Assembly: GCA_036186865.1 (NCBI GenBank)
Contig: AP025043.1
Span: 34,805,657 to 34,869,656 of the forward strand
Direction: 5' to 3'
DNA: 64,000 nt
Origin: Eustoma russellianum
Lineage: Eukaryota > Streptophyta > Magnoliopsida > Gentianales > Gentianaceae
Shown: positions 34,938 through 46,024 of the stretch, in pieces
Position numbering within the stretch: the first letter of the stretch is position 1
Layout of the letters: every line of letters begins with the position of its first letter
The notes under the pieces: generated by a model
Told to the model about the DNA's origin: nothing
What the model saw: only the letters and a program-made list of their open reading frames with translations
Databases searched by the model: none
Program-made: the position numbers and the translations under genes

Positions 34938-36989
34938 CAACCTCCAATTTTCACTTGGGAAGAAATGAAATTTGAAATGAGACAATGTTTTATCCCCAAC
35001 AATTTTGAGAGTTCTATTTTCACAAGTTTGCAAAACTTACGACAAGGTTCCAAAAGTGTAGACGAGTATAACAAAAAGTTAGAAATTTTGTTGGAAATGT
35101 CTAACTTGCAGGAACCTGAAGAAGCCACCAAGGCTCGTTTCTTACATGGTCTAAACAGGGAGATTGCACAACGGGTTGAACTTCAACCTTACCTCGACCT
35201 AACGACCATGGTCCATATGGCTGAGAAGATTAAACAACAACTAAAGGTATGTAGTTCCTCAAATTTCAATTTCACTTATCGTACTAACCAATCTTCATCA
35301 AGGTTTTCAAGCAAGCCTTCAGGGACGGGAAGCACATGGCCTACAGAAGGACAAACACGTGATCAAAATGCAACACAAAAGTTTTACAATCGTGTGCAGG
35401 GCACACAAAAGAGAGATGACCGAGCCCAACAAAAGACTCCTACAGGGAATTCTTCTCATCTCTCGAACAGGTTTAGAGACATTAAATGCTATAAATGTCA
35501 AGGTCGTGGTCACATAGGAAAAGAGTATCCTAATGCTAAACGAGTCATGTTAATTGAGGAAACTAATGAATATGTGACTGAGTCTGAGCATGAAAATGGA
35601 TCTGAGCATGACAATGAAATTAAACTTGAAGAGGATCTAGGCACACTAGATGAATATGACACGAAGGAATTTCTTGTTGTACGTAGAGCTTTGACTGTAT
35701 ATCCAAAATTAGATGATTTCAGTGATGATACTGTGCATGATTCTTATGATGATGATGCTGAAATTTCAATTGATACACATGTTGTTCATGATGATAAAGT
35801 TGATGTGCCAAATGAACATGACTTACATGATAAGCTTCTTGAATTACATGATCCTAAATTGTCTAAATCTTCTTTGTCCAAATCTGATTCCAGTAATGAT
35901 GTTGTTTTGCACTCTAAAGTGTGTGAACTTGACAAGAAATTGCGTGTTTGCTTCCATGATGATGTTGAAGTTGAACATGACTATGTGAAGTTCTTAGAAC
36001 GTAATTCTAACATTCATAAGAGACTTCTAGCTCAAAAAGAACGTAACTTTGAGATCCTTACAGAAGTAGAAGAACAAAAGGTGCATAAAATAGATATCCT
36101 TAATAAATTGCAAGGTCTTAGGAGACTTGTTCATATTTATCATCTTCATGAGACTGACTTGCTTGCTGAAAATGATGAGCTTGAATCTAAAGTTGTGTGT
36201 GCTACACATGATTCACATGATTTGCTTGATTTACATGCTGATTTACAAGATAATTGGAGTGACATTTCAAGTGAGAATAACGATGACTTAGGTCATATAC
36301 ATGATAATGTTGAGAAGCATGAATGGGTTATTTATAATAATCCTTTGTTTGAGTGTCTTGATAGTGACATTCCATATAATAGTGCTGAAACTTCTAATTT
36401 GCGTGCGTATGAATCTGAAATTCCACTTGATGTTACATTGCAAACTGATTTTGGGGATGATAATCTACATGTTAGTGCTGATTTGTGCTTTTTTGAGCAT
36501 GATAGCTCAAATACATCTGATTTGGAAGTTCTGAGTAGCATACAAGGTACGTTGTTTATTCCTCAGGTATTACATACTTTATCTTTCATGCATGACAAAT
36601 CTTATGAGAGGAGTCTTCTACCTACCATGTTAGTGCATCCTAGACACATTAGAAAGAGGTGCTTCTTGTTGAGTGTTCATGTAGATTTGTGCTACAATGT
36701 GTTGTTATTTGCATATGTCGTCATTCACTTGATTGCTCACCTTAAGCATGTAAGACTTAAATTATGTATGATCATTGCACTTGGTTTGCTTGAACTTGTA
36801 CCTTACATAGTTTATGAGTCATTTGTGGAGTATCCCTCTTATCCAATTGTGTGTTTAGACTTAAAGTCGTATCCTTTTGCAAACCTCACATCTTTCCCTC
36901 ATGAACCCTTCGATTCGAGGACGAATCTTCTTGAGGAGGGGGGATTGATGAGGATCGGGGATCCCATCAAGTGGTCATGGGCCCCATGA
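34938..36989 (+). CDS. Gag C-terminal half fused to a novel ORF replacing pol (element C)
   Basis: Open for more than 670 codons after the solo LTR. About the first 250 residues are Ty3 gag: FEMRQCFIPNNFE, GLNREIAQRVELQPYLDL, then a knuckle CYKCQGRGHIGKEY whose last Cys is Tyr. After VVRRALTVYPKLDD, where element D continues into protease, the sequence becomes unrelated to any pol domain. It has an Asp/His-rich stretch (about residues 250-340, counted from Met 34965), a probable coiled coil (about 343-410), a second acidic stretch, and two hydrophobic segments that could span membranes (about 566-593 and 598-622). It rejoins the family sequence at PFDSRTNLLEEGG in the polypurine tract. No DSGS, YFDD or DDE motif is present. 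I do not recognise the function. Candidates are transduced host sequence, an env-like extension or an accessory gag domain. Confidence 0.8.
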   Translation, partial: QPPIFTWEEMKFEMRQCFIPNNFESSIFTSLQNLRQGSKSVDEYNKKLEILLEMSNLQEPEEATKARFLHGLNREIAQRVELQPYLDLTTMVHMAEKIKQQLKVCSSSNFNFTYRTNQSSSRFSSKPSGTGSTWPTEGQTRDQNATQKFYNRVQGTQKRDDRAQQKTPTGNSSHLSNRFRDIKCYKCQGRGHIGKEYPNAKRVMLIEETNEYVTESEHENGSEHDNEIKLEEDLGTLDEYDTKEFLVVRRALTVYPKLDDFSDDTVHDSYDDDAEISIDTHVVHDDKVDVPNEHDLHDKLLELHDPKLSKSSLSKSDSSNDVVLHSKVCELDKKLRVCFHDDVEVEHDYVKFLERNSNIHKRLLAQKERNFEILTEVEEQKVHKIDILNKLQGLRRLVHIYHLHETDLLAENDELESKVVCATHDSHDLLDLHADLQDNWSDISSENNDDLGHIHDNVEKHEWVIYNNPLFECLDSDIPYNSAETSNLRAYESEIPLDVTLQTDFGDDNLHVSADLCFFEHDSSNTSDLEVLSSIQGTLFIPQVLHTLSFMHDKSYERSLLPTMLVHPRHIRKRCFLLSVHVDLCYNVLLFAYVVIHLIAHLKHVRLKLCMIIALGLLELVPYIVYESFVEYPSYPIVCLDLKSYPFANLTSFPHEPFDSRTNLLEEGGLMRIGDPIKWSWAP
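36933..36944 (+). promoter_or_regulatory. Polypurine tract of element C
   Basis: GAGGA plus six G and an A, directly before LTR5, with the upstream GATTCGAGGACGAATC phrase shared by elements B and D. Confidence 0.88.
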
Positions 36990-38175
36990 CAAGAAGGTAG
37001 GCAAGAGAACTAGGTCATCAAGTTGGAACCTTTTTATACAAACATGTTCAAGATAAACCTAAGGTTCATTGGGTTCACTTCCTTGAACCTACACCATGAA
37101 CGTGTAGGAGGCGCATGTGTGTGTGCTTATTTTGAATTTTGTGATCTTTGTTTTATGTGTTTGCCTTATAGGTAAGTAGGTGCGTGAAAAGGCCAAGCCA
37201 AATGGAGGTCCACAAAGGGATAAAGGCTTGTGTGTTCAAAAGGGAGACAAAAGGAATGTTGTCATGAGGAAAATATTTGTCTCAACAAGTTCAAAGGTGG
37301 TCTAAGCTGAAATATCTTCTTAAATTTAGTTCAAGATTATCTCCATCCACAACAACAGGGGCGCCCATTTGGAAGTTTTAAGTGGAGATTAAATTGAATT
37401 CAAACTTGAATTTAAATTCAACCATTATTTGAATTCAAGTTTCAAACAATTTGAGATTTAGATTTTAAGAGATTCTCAGCCTTATCTTGAGACATTCCAC
37501 ACGCCAACTTGGTGGATAATGAAGACGAAATCACAATTCAAAATCGAATCCAAGTTTGAATTCAAATTCAAACTCAATTTGGATTCAAACTTCAACCAAC
37601 CTTTGAATTCAACTCCAACCACCTCATCAACATCAAATCAAGTCTCCAACATCCTCATCACTCATCAAGGACGGTTGGATATAGTAGGGTTGGCATTCTA
37701 CAAGCAAATTCAAGTTTTGGTTTAAATTTCAACCAAATTTTAAATTTAAACATTTGGTAGCTAGCTTTATTTGAAATAATTTCTAGCCATTTTAAGGATT
37801 GAGGAGCACGTTTTCTAGTCTATAAATAGGGCCTTTTGGCCGAATTTTAGGAAGAACTTTGGATGAATAAGAATTCTTGATATTTCTTTCACTTTGTGTG
37901 AGACTTTGTTTTCTTGGTTTTGCATTAAAAACCTAGGTTAAGATCCTTCAAAATTGAGCATTTTGAAGGTGTTGCCATTGCTTAAAGGTGCCGTCCAGGA
38001 GGCCGTATTGGTTTGCCTGATCAACGACCATCTTGAAGTGTTGGTCTTGCTCATTCTTAATCCACACGTTTTTAATCACTAAGGAAGCAAGGGGAAGTCT
38101 TCTTCCTTGTGCCTAACCCTTTTTGAAGGACGTTTGGAAGGTGGAATCGTTGGAGCCCACTAGTTGCACGCATCA
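36946..38175 (+). repeat. LTR5, shared LTR between elements C and D, probably recombinant
   Basis: 1230 bp, TGATGAGGATC...CACGCATCA. From 36946 to about 37857 it follows LTR4 closely, including TATAAATAGG at 37821. From about 37857 onward (GGATGAATAAGAATTCTTG) it follows LTR6 and not LTR4. The tail frame has a TAG after GPMTRR. Confidence 0.88.
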
Positions 38176-38178
38176 AAT

Positions 38179-38190
38179 TGGTATCAGAGA
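38179..38190 (+). promoter_or_regulatory. Primer-binding site of element D
   Basis: TGGTATCAGAGA, three bases after LTR5. Confidence 0.88.
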
Positions 38191-39854
38191 CCAGGTTACT
38201 CTATTCCACCATCTATCATCTTCTTTTCGTTTGAGTCTAGTCATTCTAAGTTCAGTTGTGTCTTTCTTCTACTCCTCACTCTACACGCCTTGTCTTGCAT
38301 TCAAAAAAAAATGTCCACATTGCCTTGAGTCTTTGCATATTGCTGCATTTTTTTTGCTTTTCATCATTCAAGTATCATCTCTTTTATTCCCTTTTCGCAT
38401 CACAATCTGATTTTGAGTCGTTCAAACTTGAACAAATTAGGGTTCGTTGTATTTTAGGTTACATTCAGCCTCCTTTTAAATATTCCAACCATCAGCCTAT
38501 AAAGCTATCTCGGTTTCAAATCATCTTGTTGCTACCGAAGCTTTTAGTTGGTGATGATTGTATGCATCTTGTGATTCGCATTGTGATTGATTTCATGCTT
38601 TAATCAAGTAGTCCTACGTGTGTTTGTCTTCATAACCTATTTTCAACATCAATCAACCCTAACTCTACCCCCACACACCCACGGCCCAACCAGCCCCACC
38701 CCAACCCAACCGTAAAAATTCACCAACCTGATCCCAAATAACCCTATTTACACCCCCAACAAAAAGCCCCAAACCCATTTTACCAAACACCATCAGAATC
38801 AAAAAACCCCAATTCATTCAAATAAACCATAACCCTAGAATTTGAATTTTGTTCAAATTCTGTCCTAAACCAACCAATATCCAAATTGACCACACCAATC
38901 ATCAATTACCAACCCAAATAGTCCATTTACCACGCCCATTCCGTTCCCAAAACCCCATTCCGCAAATTCCCAAAATGTTCAAAAAAAGCCTAAATAAAAA
39001 AAACCTAACCCTAACCCATTCGGCCTTACCCCAATTTCCCTCACTTTCCAAGGTTATTTTTTGTTGCAAGTCCGAGTTACAAATTGCATTTTAAATACAT
39101 TGCAATATTCTGTCCAAAAACGCAAGTGCTAAGTGCAAAACGCGTGAAATTTCGATTCTGCCCTTAGTCAAAAAAAAAGAGAATCTGAACCTTGCTCAAT
39201 TGAAATAGCAAGGAAGAAAAGAAAAAAACAAAAGAACAAGAGAAAAGAAAAAGGGCAAAACGTTTGTGCATTGCGTAGAAAATTTTTTGGTACGATTTGC
39301 AAACCTTGAATACCATATTTCCTTTAACCCCACATTGCCGTCCCCTATATACCTTATTCTCCATCTCCTGATCTTCTTGAACCAATCACACATTTGGTTG
39401 CTCGATTGTTGCATGACCATTTTGCGGATAGTAAGTGCATAGAATCAAAATTAACTAAAGATTGCCCACGACAACCCTTAGTTTATCTTTGGTTCAGCCT
39501 TATACATCAACTTTGGTTGCTTATTTTCTTTGAATCTTAGTAGAAAGTTCAAGTTTGTGTTCATTTCAATTGATTCTACTTTGATACTAATTGGTGCAAC
39601 TTGAACGCAAAGAGGAAGAAACAAGTGGAGAACATTGTGATTTGAAGAAGCCTTGGCAATACACTTCCTTATTGATCACTTCGAGCCTTCTTAACTTCAG
39701 GTTATCCAAGAACCAAAGTGGTAAGAGAGTGGAAAGAATCGAAAGCGGAGTGTCCATAGCTTATTTTTTTACTAATCCCTTAACGTTTGTTTGTCTTTGT
39801 GTTAGTTTGCTTCTTTCTTTTTCCTTTTTGTTTTCGTTCAATTCCTTAGGTAAA
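38191..39854 (+). other. Leader of element D
   Basis: Collinear with the leader of element C, with the conserved blocks at 38524-38550 and 39453-39500 and the pyrimidine tract ending CCTTAG before gag. Short open frames here are shadows of A/C-rich sequence. Confidence 0.72.
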
Positions 39855-41094
39855 ATGGAGAGCAGCAATCCTTCCGCATCTAGCAAGTCAAAAGAGGCCG
39901 AAACTGTTGACAACACGCAACAACAAATGCTGGAGATGCTTAAGAAACTCATGCATGACAATAAGGTAATGATGGCTTGGAAGACGTGGAGCAAAGCTAC
40001 AAAACGAGTGATGGTCAAGGTACAAGCAGGGCCGTTCCCCTACCACAACCTAGGCGCCACCCACTAGAGGAAGTTGAAGATGACAACCTTAGACCGCCAC
40101 ACATCGAGGCACGAAGGTTTGCTCCTCCTACACAACCAAGAAGGTACGTCCCACGAAGGTACAACGATGATTACATTCCATATGACCATGATGAGTATGA
40201 CTTTGATGACCACGGTACTTTGATGACCACCCTCCCCGTGGTTACCAAAGATGCCAAAATCCCCTTTTCCCGCAAGATGACGATTTTCTCAAAACCAAAA
40301 TAAATATTCCCACGTTTTATGGAAAAAGTAATACGGAGGAATATTTAGAATGGGAATCGAAAGTGGATTTAATCTTTTCTTGTACCAATTATAGCGAATT
40401 ACAAAAAGTGAGGTACGCTTCTATTGAGTTTTCTGGTTATGCACTTAATTGGTGGACAAATTTGTGTCGAAATAGAACTAAGACAAGACAACCTCCAATT
40501 GCTACTTGGGAAGAAATGAAGTTTGAAATGAGACAACATTTTATTCCAAACAATTATGAGAGTTCTATTTTCACGATTTTGCACAACTTACGTCAAGGTT
40601 CCAAAAGTGTAGACGAGTACTATAAAGAGTTAGAAATTTTGTTGGAAAGGTCTAACTTGCAGGAACCTGAAGAAGCCACCAAGGCTCGTTTCTTACATGG
40701 TTTAAACAGGGAGATCGCGCAAAGGGTTGACCTTCAACCTTATCTCGACCTCACAACCATGGTCCATATGGCAGAAAAGATTGAACATCAAATAAAGGTA
40801 CGTAGTTCCTCCAATTTCAATTCCACTTATCGTACTAATCAGTCTTCATCAAGGTTTTCCAACAAGCCTTCAGGAACGGGAAGTTCATGGCCCATCAGAG
40901 GCCAATCACGTGACCAAGATGCGTCACAAAGAATGGACAGTCGTGTGCAATCCACACAACAGAGAGATGAACGCACCCAACAAAAGGCTTCTACCGGAAA
41001 TTCTTCTGATCCCTCAAACAGGTTTAGAGACATTAAATGCTATAAATGTCAAGGACGTGGTCACATAGGAAAAGAGTGTCCTAATGCAAAATGA
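39855..41094 (+). pseudogene. Ty3 gag of element D, frameshifted
   Basis: ATG 39855 (MESSNPSASSKSKEAE) opens gag. An indel near 39970 moves the frame. The core is open again from 40363 to a TGA at 41092-41094, where element C keeps an Arg codon. Features: KVRYASIEFSGYALNWWTN core, GLNREIAQRVDLQPYLDL, and an intact knuckle CYKCQGRGHIGKEC (about 41038-41079). Confidence 0.88.
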
Positions 41095-44000
41095 ATCATG
41101 TTAATTGAAGAGACAAACGAATATGTGTCCGAGTCCGAGCATGAAAACGAGTCTGAGCATGATAATGAAATTGAACCTGAAGAGGATCTAGGTGCATTAG
41201 ATGATTTTGACACTAAGGAGTTTCTTGTTGTGCGTAGAGCTTTAAATGCACATCCGAAATTAGATGATCACGAACAACATAGAGAAAACATTTTCCATAT
41301 TCATTGCATGATAAATGGTAAAGTGTGCACCATGATCATTGATTCCGGTTCTTATGCGAATGTGGCTAGCATCGAATTAGTAAGAAAACTGAATTTACCT
41401 ATGACTAATCATCCGCATCCTTACAAACTTGCATGGCTAAATGATTGCGGTGAGGTTAGCGTAAGTAAACAAGTTTTAATTTCTCTTAGCATCGGTAGTT
41501 ACAAAGATGATGTTTTATGCGACGTTGCACCAATGCATGCTAGTCATATCTTACTTGGTAGGCCATGGCAATTTGATCGACATGTGACATATGATGGTTA
41601 TTTGAATCGTTATTCTTTCAAATTGAATGGCAAATTGTACAAACTGCATGCACTTCCACCACACAAAGTCCACGAGGATCACCAACACATGTCCAAGTCT
41701 AGAGCCGATCCTAAGGAAAAAGAAGCCGAGAGAAAATTCATGGAGTGTATGAAAAGTGAGAACAAAAAACACGAGAGCAAGGGAAAAGAGGTAGTGCCCC
41801 TAAGTGTTAACGAGTCCAAAAAGAAGTGTGGGTATTTCACAAAGAAAAGAGAGGTCACACGCGCCCTTTATAACAACCAAACTGTCCTCATCATCATCCC
41901 AAAATCGTGTCACCTTACACTAGAAGAACTCCCACCAAACTTGCCTACCTCAGTTGCGTCCCTTATCCAAGAATATGAAGTTTTATTTCCCTTCGAACCC
42001 CCATCCGGATTACCACCCATTAGAGGAATAGAACACCAAATCGACTTTGTCCCAGGAGCCGTGTTACCCAATCGCCCAGCCTATCGAGCCAACCCCGAAG
42101 AAAACAAAGAAATCCAAAGGCAAGTAGAGGAGCTCCTAGAGAGTGGACAAGTCCGAGAGAGCCTAAGCCCATCTGCCGTCCCAGTCATTTTAGTACCCAA
42201 AAATGATGGAACATGGAGAATGTGTACCGATTGCCGAGCCATAAACAAAATTACCGTCAAGTATAAGTACCCCATACCTAGGCTAGACGATATGTTGGAC
42301 ATGTTGCACGGATCTAAATTCTTCACCAAAATCGACCTTAAGCAAGGGTACTTCCAGGTACGCATTAGAGAAGGGGACGAATGGAAGACTGCATTCAAAA
42401 CCAAGTTTGGGCTCTATGAGTGGTTAGTGATGCCCTTCGGGCTCACCAACGCCCCTAGCACCTTTATGAGGCTAATGAATGAAGTCTTACGCGCGTTCAT
42501 AGGACGATTTGTCGTTGTTTATTTTGATGATATCCTAATCTATTTCCAAACCATAGAAGATCATCTTGACCACATTAGAGCTGTTTTTGAAAAGCTTAAG
42601 CAAGAACAACTTTACACCAACTTTAATAAATGCTCCTTTTGTTTAGAACGCGTAGTCTTTCTAGGCTTTGTCATTTCGGCTGAAGGAGTAGAAATGGATG
42701 AGGAAAAGGTTAGGTCAATTGTGGAGTGGCCTATACCTAAGAATGTAGGGGAAGTTCGCAGTTTTCATGGACTAGCAAGCTTTTATAGACGCTTTGTCAA
42801 AGATTTTTCTTCCATAGCTGCACCCCTAAACGAAATTGTAAAAAAAGATGTGCCTTTTAGGTGGGAAGAGCCACAACAACTGGCATTTGATGAACTTAAA
42901 CGTAGGCTGACCACTGCACCCATACTTAGGCTACCAAATTTTGACGAGACCTTTGAGATCGAGTGTGATGCAAGTGGAGTGGGTATAGGCGCAGTTTTGA
43001 CCCAAAGTAAGAAACCCATAGCCTACTTTAGTGAAAAGTTGAAAGGAGCAGCATTGAATTACTACCTATGATAAGGAACTTTATGCCCTTGTGAGATCCC
43101 TACAAACTTGGCAACACTATCTTCAACCTAAAGAGTTTGTGATCCACACTGACCACGAAAGCCTTAAGTACCTTAAAGGGCAGGGAAAGTTGAACAAAAG
43201 ACATGCCAAATGGGTAGATTTCATAGAACAATTCCCTTACGTGATTAAGTACAAACAAGGAAAGGATAATATAGTTGCCGATGCCCTCTCTATGAGATAC
43301 ACGTTAGTGACTACATTATCTTCACGCTTCTTAGGATTCGAATCACTTAAGGAATTGTACCCCAATGACCATGACTTTGGCACCATTTTTCAGGCATGTA
43401 AAGAAGCACCATTTGGGAAATTTTACATACATGAGGGTTATCTTTTCAAAGAACAAAAATTGTGCGTTCCCCAATCATCCCTACGAGAAGCATTGACTAG
43501 AGAAGCCCACAGGGGAGGTTTAATGGGTCATTTCGGAGTGTTCAAAACCCTTGAGACTCTTAAGGAACATTTCTATTGGCCCCACATGCGAGTAGACGTC
43601 GAGAGGTTGTGTGGTAGTTGCATCACTTGCAAACAAGCCAAATCCAAGTCCCAACCACATGGCCTTTACACGCCTTTACCCGTCCCTGATGCCCCTTGAA
43701 TTGACATTTCCATGGACTTTGTGTTAGGACTTCCTAGGTCTCGGGGAGGACGCGATAGCATTTATGTTGTGTTTGATCGATTTTCAAAAATGGCACATTT
43801 CATTGCATGTAGAAAAGTTGATGATGCCACACATGTTGCTGATTTGTTCTTCAAAGAAATTGTTAGATTGCATGGCATTCCACGTACAATTGTAAGTCAT
43901 AGAGATACAAAATTTTTGAGTCATTTTTGGCGTGTTTTGTGGGCTAGAACTTGGTACACAATTGTTGTTTTCAACTACCGCACACCCACAAACGGATGGA

Positions 44001-44756
44001 CAAACTGAAGTCGTTAATCGTACTCTTTCTCAACTTTTGCGTGCCATTTTGTAAAAACACATTAAACTTTGGGAAGATTGTTTACCATATATCGAATTTG
44101 CATATAATAGGAGTGTCCATCATAGTACTATGCATAGTCCACTTGAAATCGTGTATGGCTTTTATCCCTTGTCTCCCATCGATTTGATTCCTATTCCCGT
44201 GCATGAGCGTTCTAGTCTTGATGGTAAACAAAAAGCAGAAAAGATAAAGGAACTGCATGAACAAGTTAAAACACAACTTGAAAAGAAAAACAAAGCTTAT
44301 GCAAGACGAGCTAACAAACATCGGAAACGAGTCGTGTTTAAACCTGGAGATTTAGTATGGTTACATTTGTGCTAAGAAAGATTTCCCAATGAGAGAAAGT
44401 CCAAACTGTTGCCTCGCAAAGACGAATCTTTCAAAGTTTTGAAACGAATAGGTGACAATGCATACATACTTGATCTTCCCGAAAGGTATGGTTCAATTTC
44501 GCCTACTTTTAATGTTGCTGACCTCACCCCTTTCACCGATAACCTTTTTGATTCGAGGACGAATCATTTTGAGGAGGGGGAGATTGATGAGGATCAAGGG
44601 TCCGATGAGGATAAAGGAACCCATCAAAAGGTCAAAGGTCCTATGAAAAGAAGGAGGGCAAGAGAACTTTGCCATCAAGTTGTCACCTTCTTGTACAATC
44701 ATATTCAAGATGAACCTAAGATTCCTTGGGTTCACTTCATAGAACCTTCGGCTTGA
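41095..44756 (+). pseudogene. Ty3 pol of element D (PR-RT-RH-INT), multiply broken
   Basis: Protease DSGS near 41341 and RT YFDD near 42520-42535 lie in an open stretch 41098-43071. The RNase H ECDASG motif is near 42960. A two-base loss near 43062 breaks the frame after ALNY. It reopens at 43091 (rest of RNase H, integrase HHCC) until a TGA at 43698-43700 replaces Trp. Integrase core 43712-44008 is followed by a frame change near 43945, a TAA after RAIL near 44053, and a TAA after WLHL near 44373. The last open part ends in LTR6 at 44754-44756 with GPMKRRRAREL. The original enzyme order is PR-RT-RH-INT without chromodomain. At least six lesions show it is older or less constrained than copies A and B. 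Confidence 0.9.
44570..44583 (+). promoter_or_regulatory. Polypurine tract of element D
   Basis: GAGGAGGGGGAGA just before LTR6; five G then AGA, so pol stays in frame into the LTR. Confidence 0.8.
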
Positions 44757-46024
44757 GCATGCGTATACTTCCTTTTATTTTTGAAATTTATTTTGTTCTT
44801 GTGATCTTTGTTTTATGTGTTTGCTTTGTAGGAAAATTAGGTACATGTAAGAGCCAAATAAAATGAAGACCCAAAAAGAGGAAGATAGCCGTGTGTTACA
44901 AAAAAGGAGACAAAAGGAATGTTATCTTGAAGAGAATGTTTGTCTCCACAAAGACAAACTTAAATGTGTCCAAGATGGAATCTTTTGTCCAAATTAAAAT
45001 CAAAAATCATATCCAAAAGACATCAAGGGGCCGGCCAAAATTGAAGTGAAGATGTACATCAATTTGAAGTTAAACTTGAATTTAAATTCAACCATAATTT
45101 GAATTCAAGTTTCAAGCAATTTGAGGCTTACATTTAAAAAGGAATTCAGCTATCATCTCAGCCATCCTACACGCCATTTTTGAAGAAAAAAGAAGGAGAT
45201 AGATCACAATTCAAATTGAATCCAAGTTCGAATTCAAATTCAAACTCAATTTGAATTCAAACGTCAACCATCATTTGAATTCAATCCCAGCCATCTTATC
45301 ATCATCAAATCAGGTTTTTCTACACCTCATTTCCTCAAGGGACACGGCTGGATTAGTGGAAAAAGATATGAAAGAGCCAAGTTCAAAACAAGCTCAAATT
45401 CAAACTCAACTTGAATTCAAATTCAACCAACTTTTGAATTCAACTTCAGGCCTCATCCTACTCATCAAATCAGCTCCTCCAAGGGATTAGTGGACTCTCA
45501 TACATGGCTGAATGGATAGAATAACATCTTGCAAGTATCTCAAGTTTTAGCTAGAATTATCTTAGTTTTAGCTAGAATTATCTTAGTTTTGAAATTCAAG
45601 CAAATTTCAAGTTTAAACATTTGTTAGATTGCTTTATTTGAATTGTTTCTAGGCTGAAGGGGGACGAAATTTAGGCTATAAATTAGCCCCTTGGGGCGTG
45701 TAAAGAAGACAACTTTGGATGAATAAGAATTCTTGATATTTCTTTCACTTTGTGTGAGACTTTGTTTTCTTGGTTTTGCATTAAAAACCTAGGTTAAGAT
45801 CCTTCAAAGTTGAGCATTTTGAAGGTGTTGCCATTGCTTAAAGGTGCCGTCCAAGAGGGCCGTATTGGTTTGCCTGATCAACGACCATCTTGAAGTGTTG
45901 GTCTTGCTCATTCTTAATCCACACGTTTTTAATCACTAAGGAAGCAAGGGTAAGTCTTCTTCCTTGTGCCTAACCCTTTGTGAAGGAAGGTGGAATCGTT
46001 GGAGCCCACGTTTTGCACGCATCA
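44585..46024 (+). repeat. LTR6, 3' LTR of element D
   Basis: 1440 bp, TGATGAGGATC...CACGCATCA. The U3 half differs clearly from LTR4 and LTR5; the R-U5 half is nearly identical to LTR5. A TATAAATTA box is at 45677. The tail frame ends at 44756. Confidence 0.92.

Larger units (their letters stand above)
29995..46024 (+). mobile_element. Tandem Ty3 array: LTR4 - element C - LTR5 - element D - LTR6
   Basis: Two different Ty3 elements share LTR5. Element C has gag fused to an unknown ORF; element D has standard but decayed gag-pol. The outer flanks are AAATG (left) and CATTA (right) and do not match as a target duplication. The left flank is SIRE LTR while the right flank is unrelated. The array therefore looks like a product of recombination between elements and not a single insertion. 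Confidence 0.88.

Noticed and set aside
34965..36989. Calling the novel ORF an envelope gene
   Set aside because: Two hydrophobic segments alone are not enough; there is no signal peptide, no cleavage site and no glycoprotein pattern I can identify, and it is fused to gag in place of pol.
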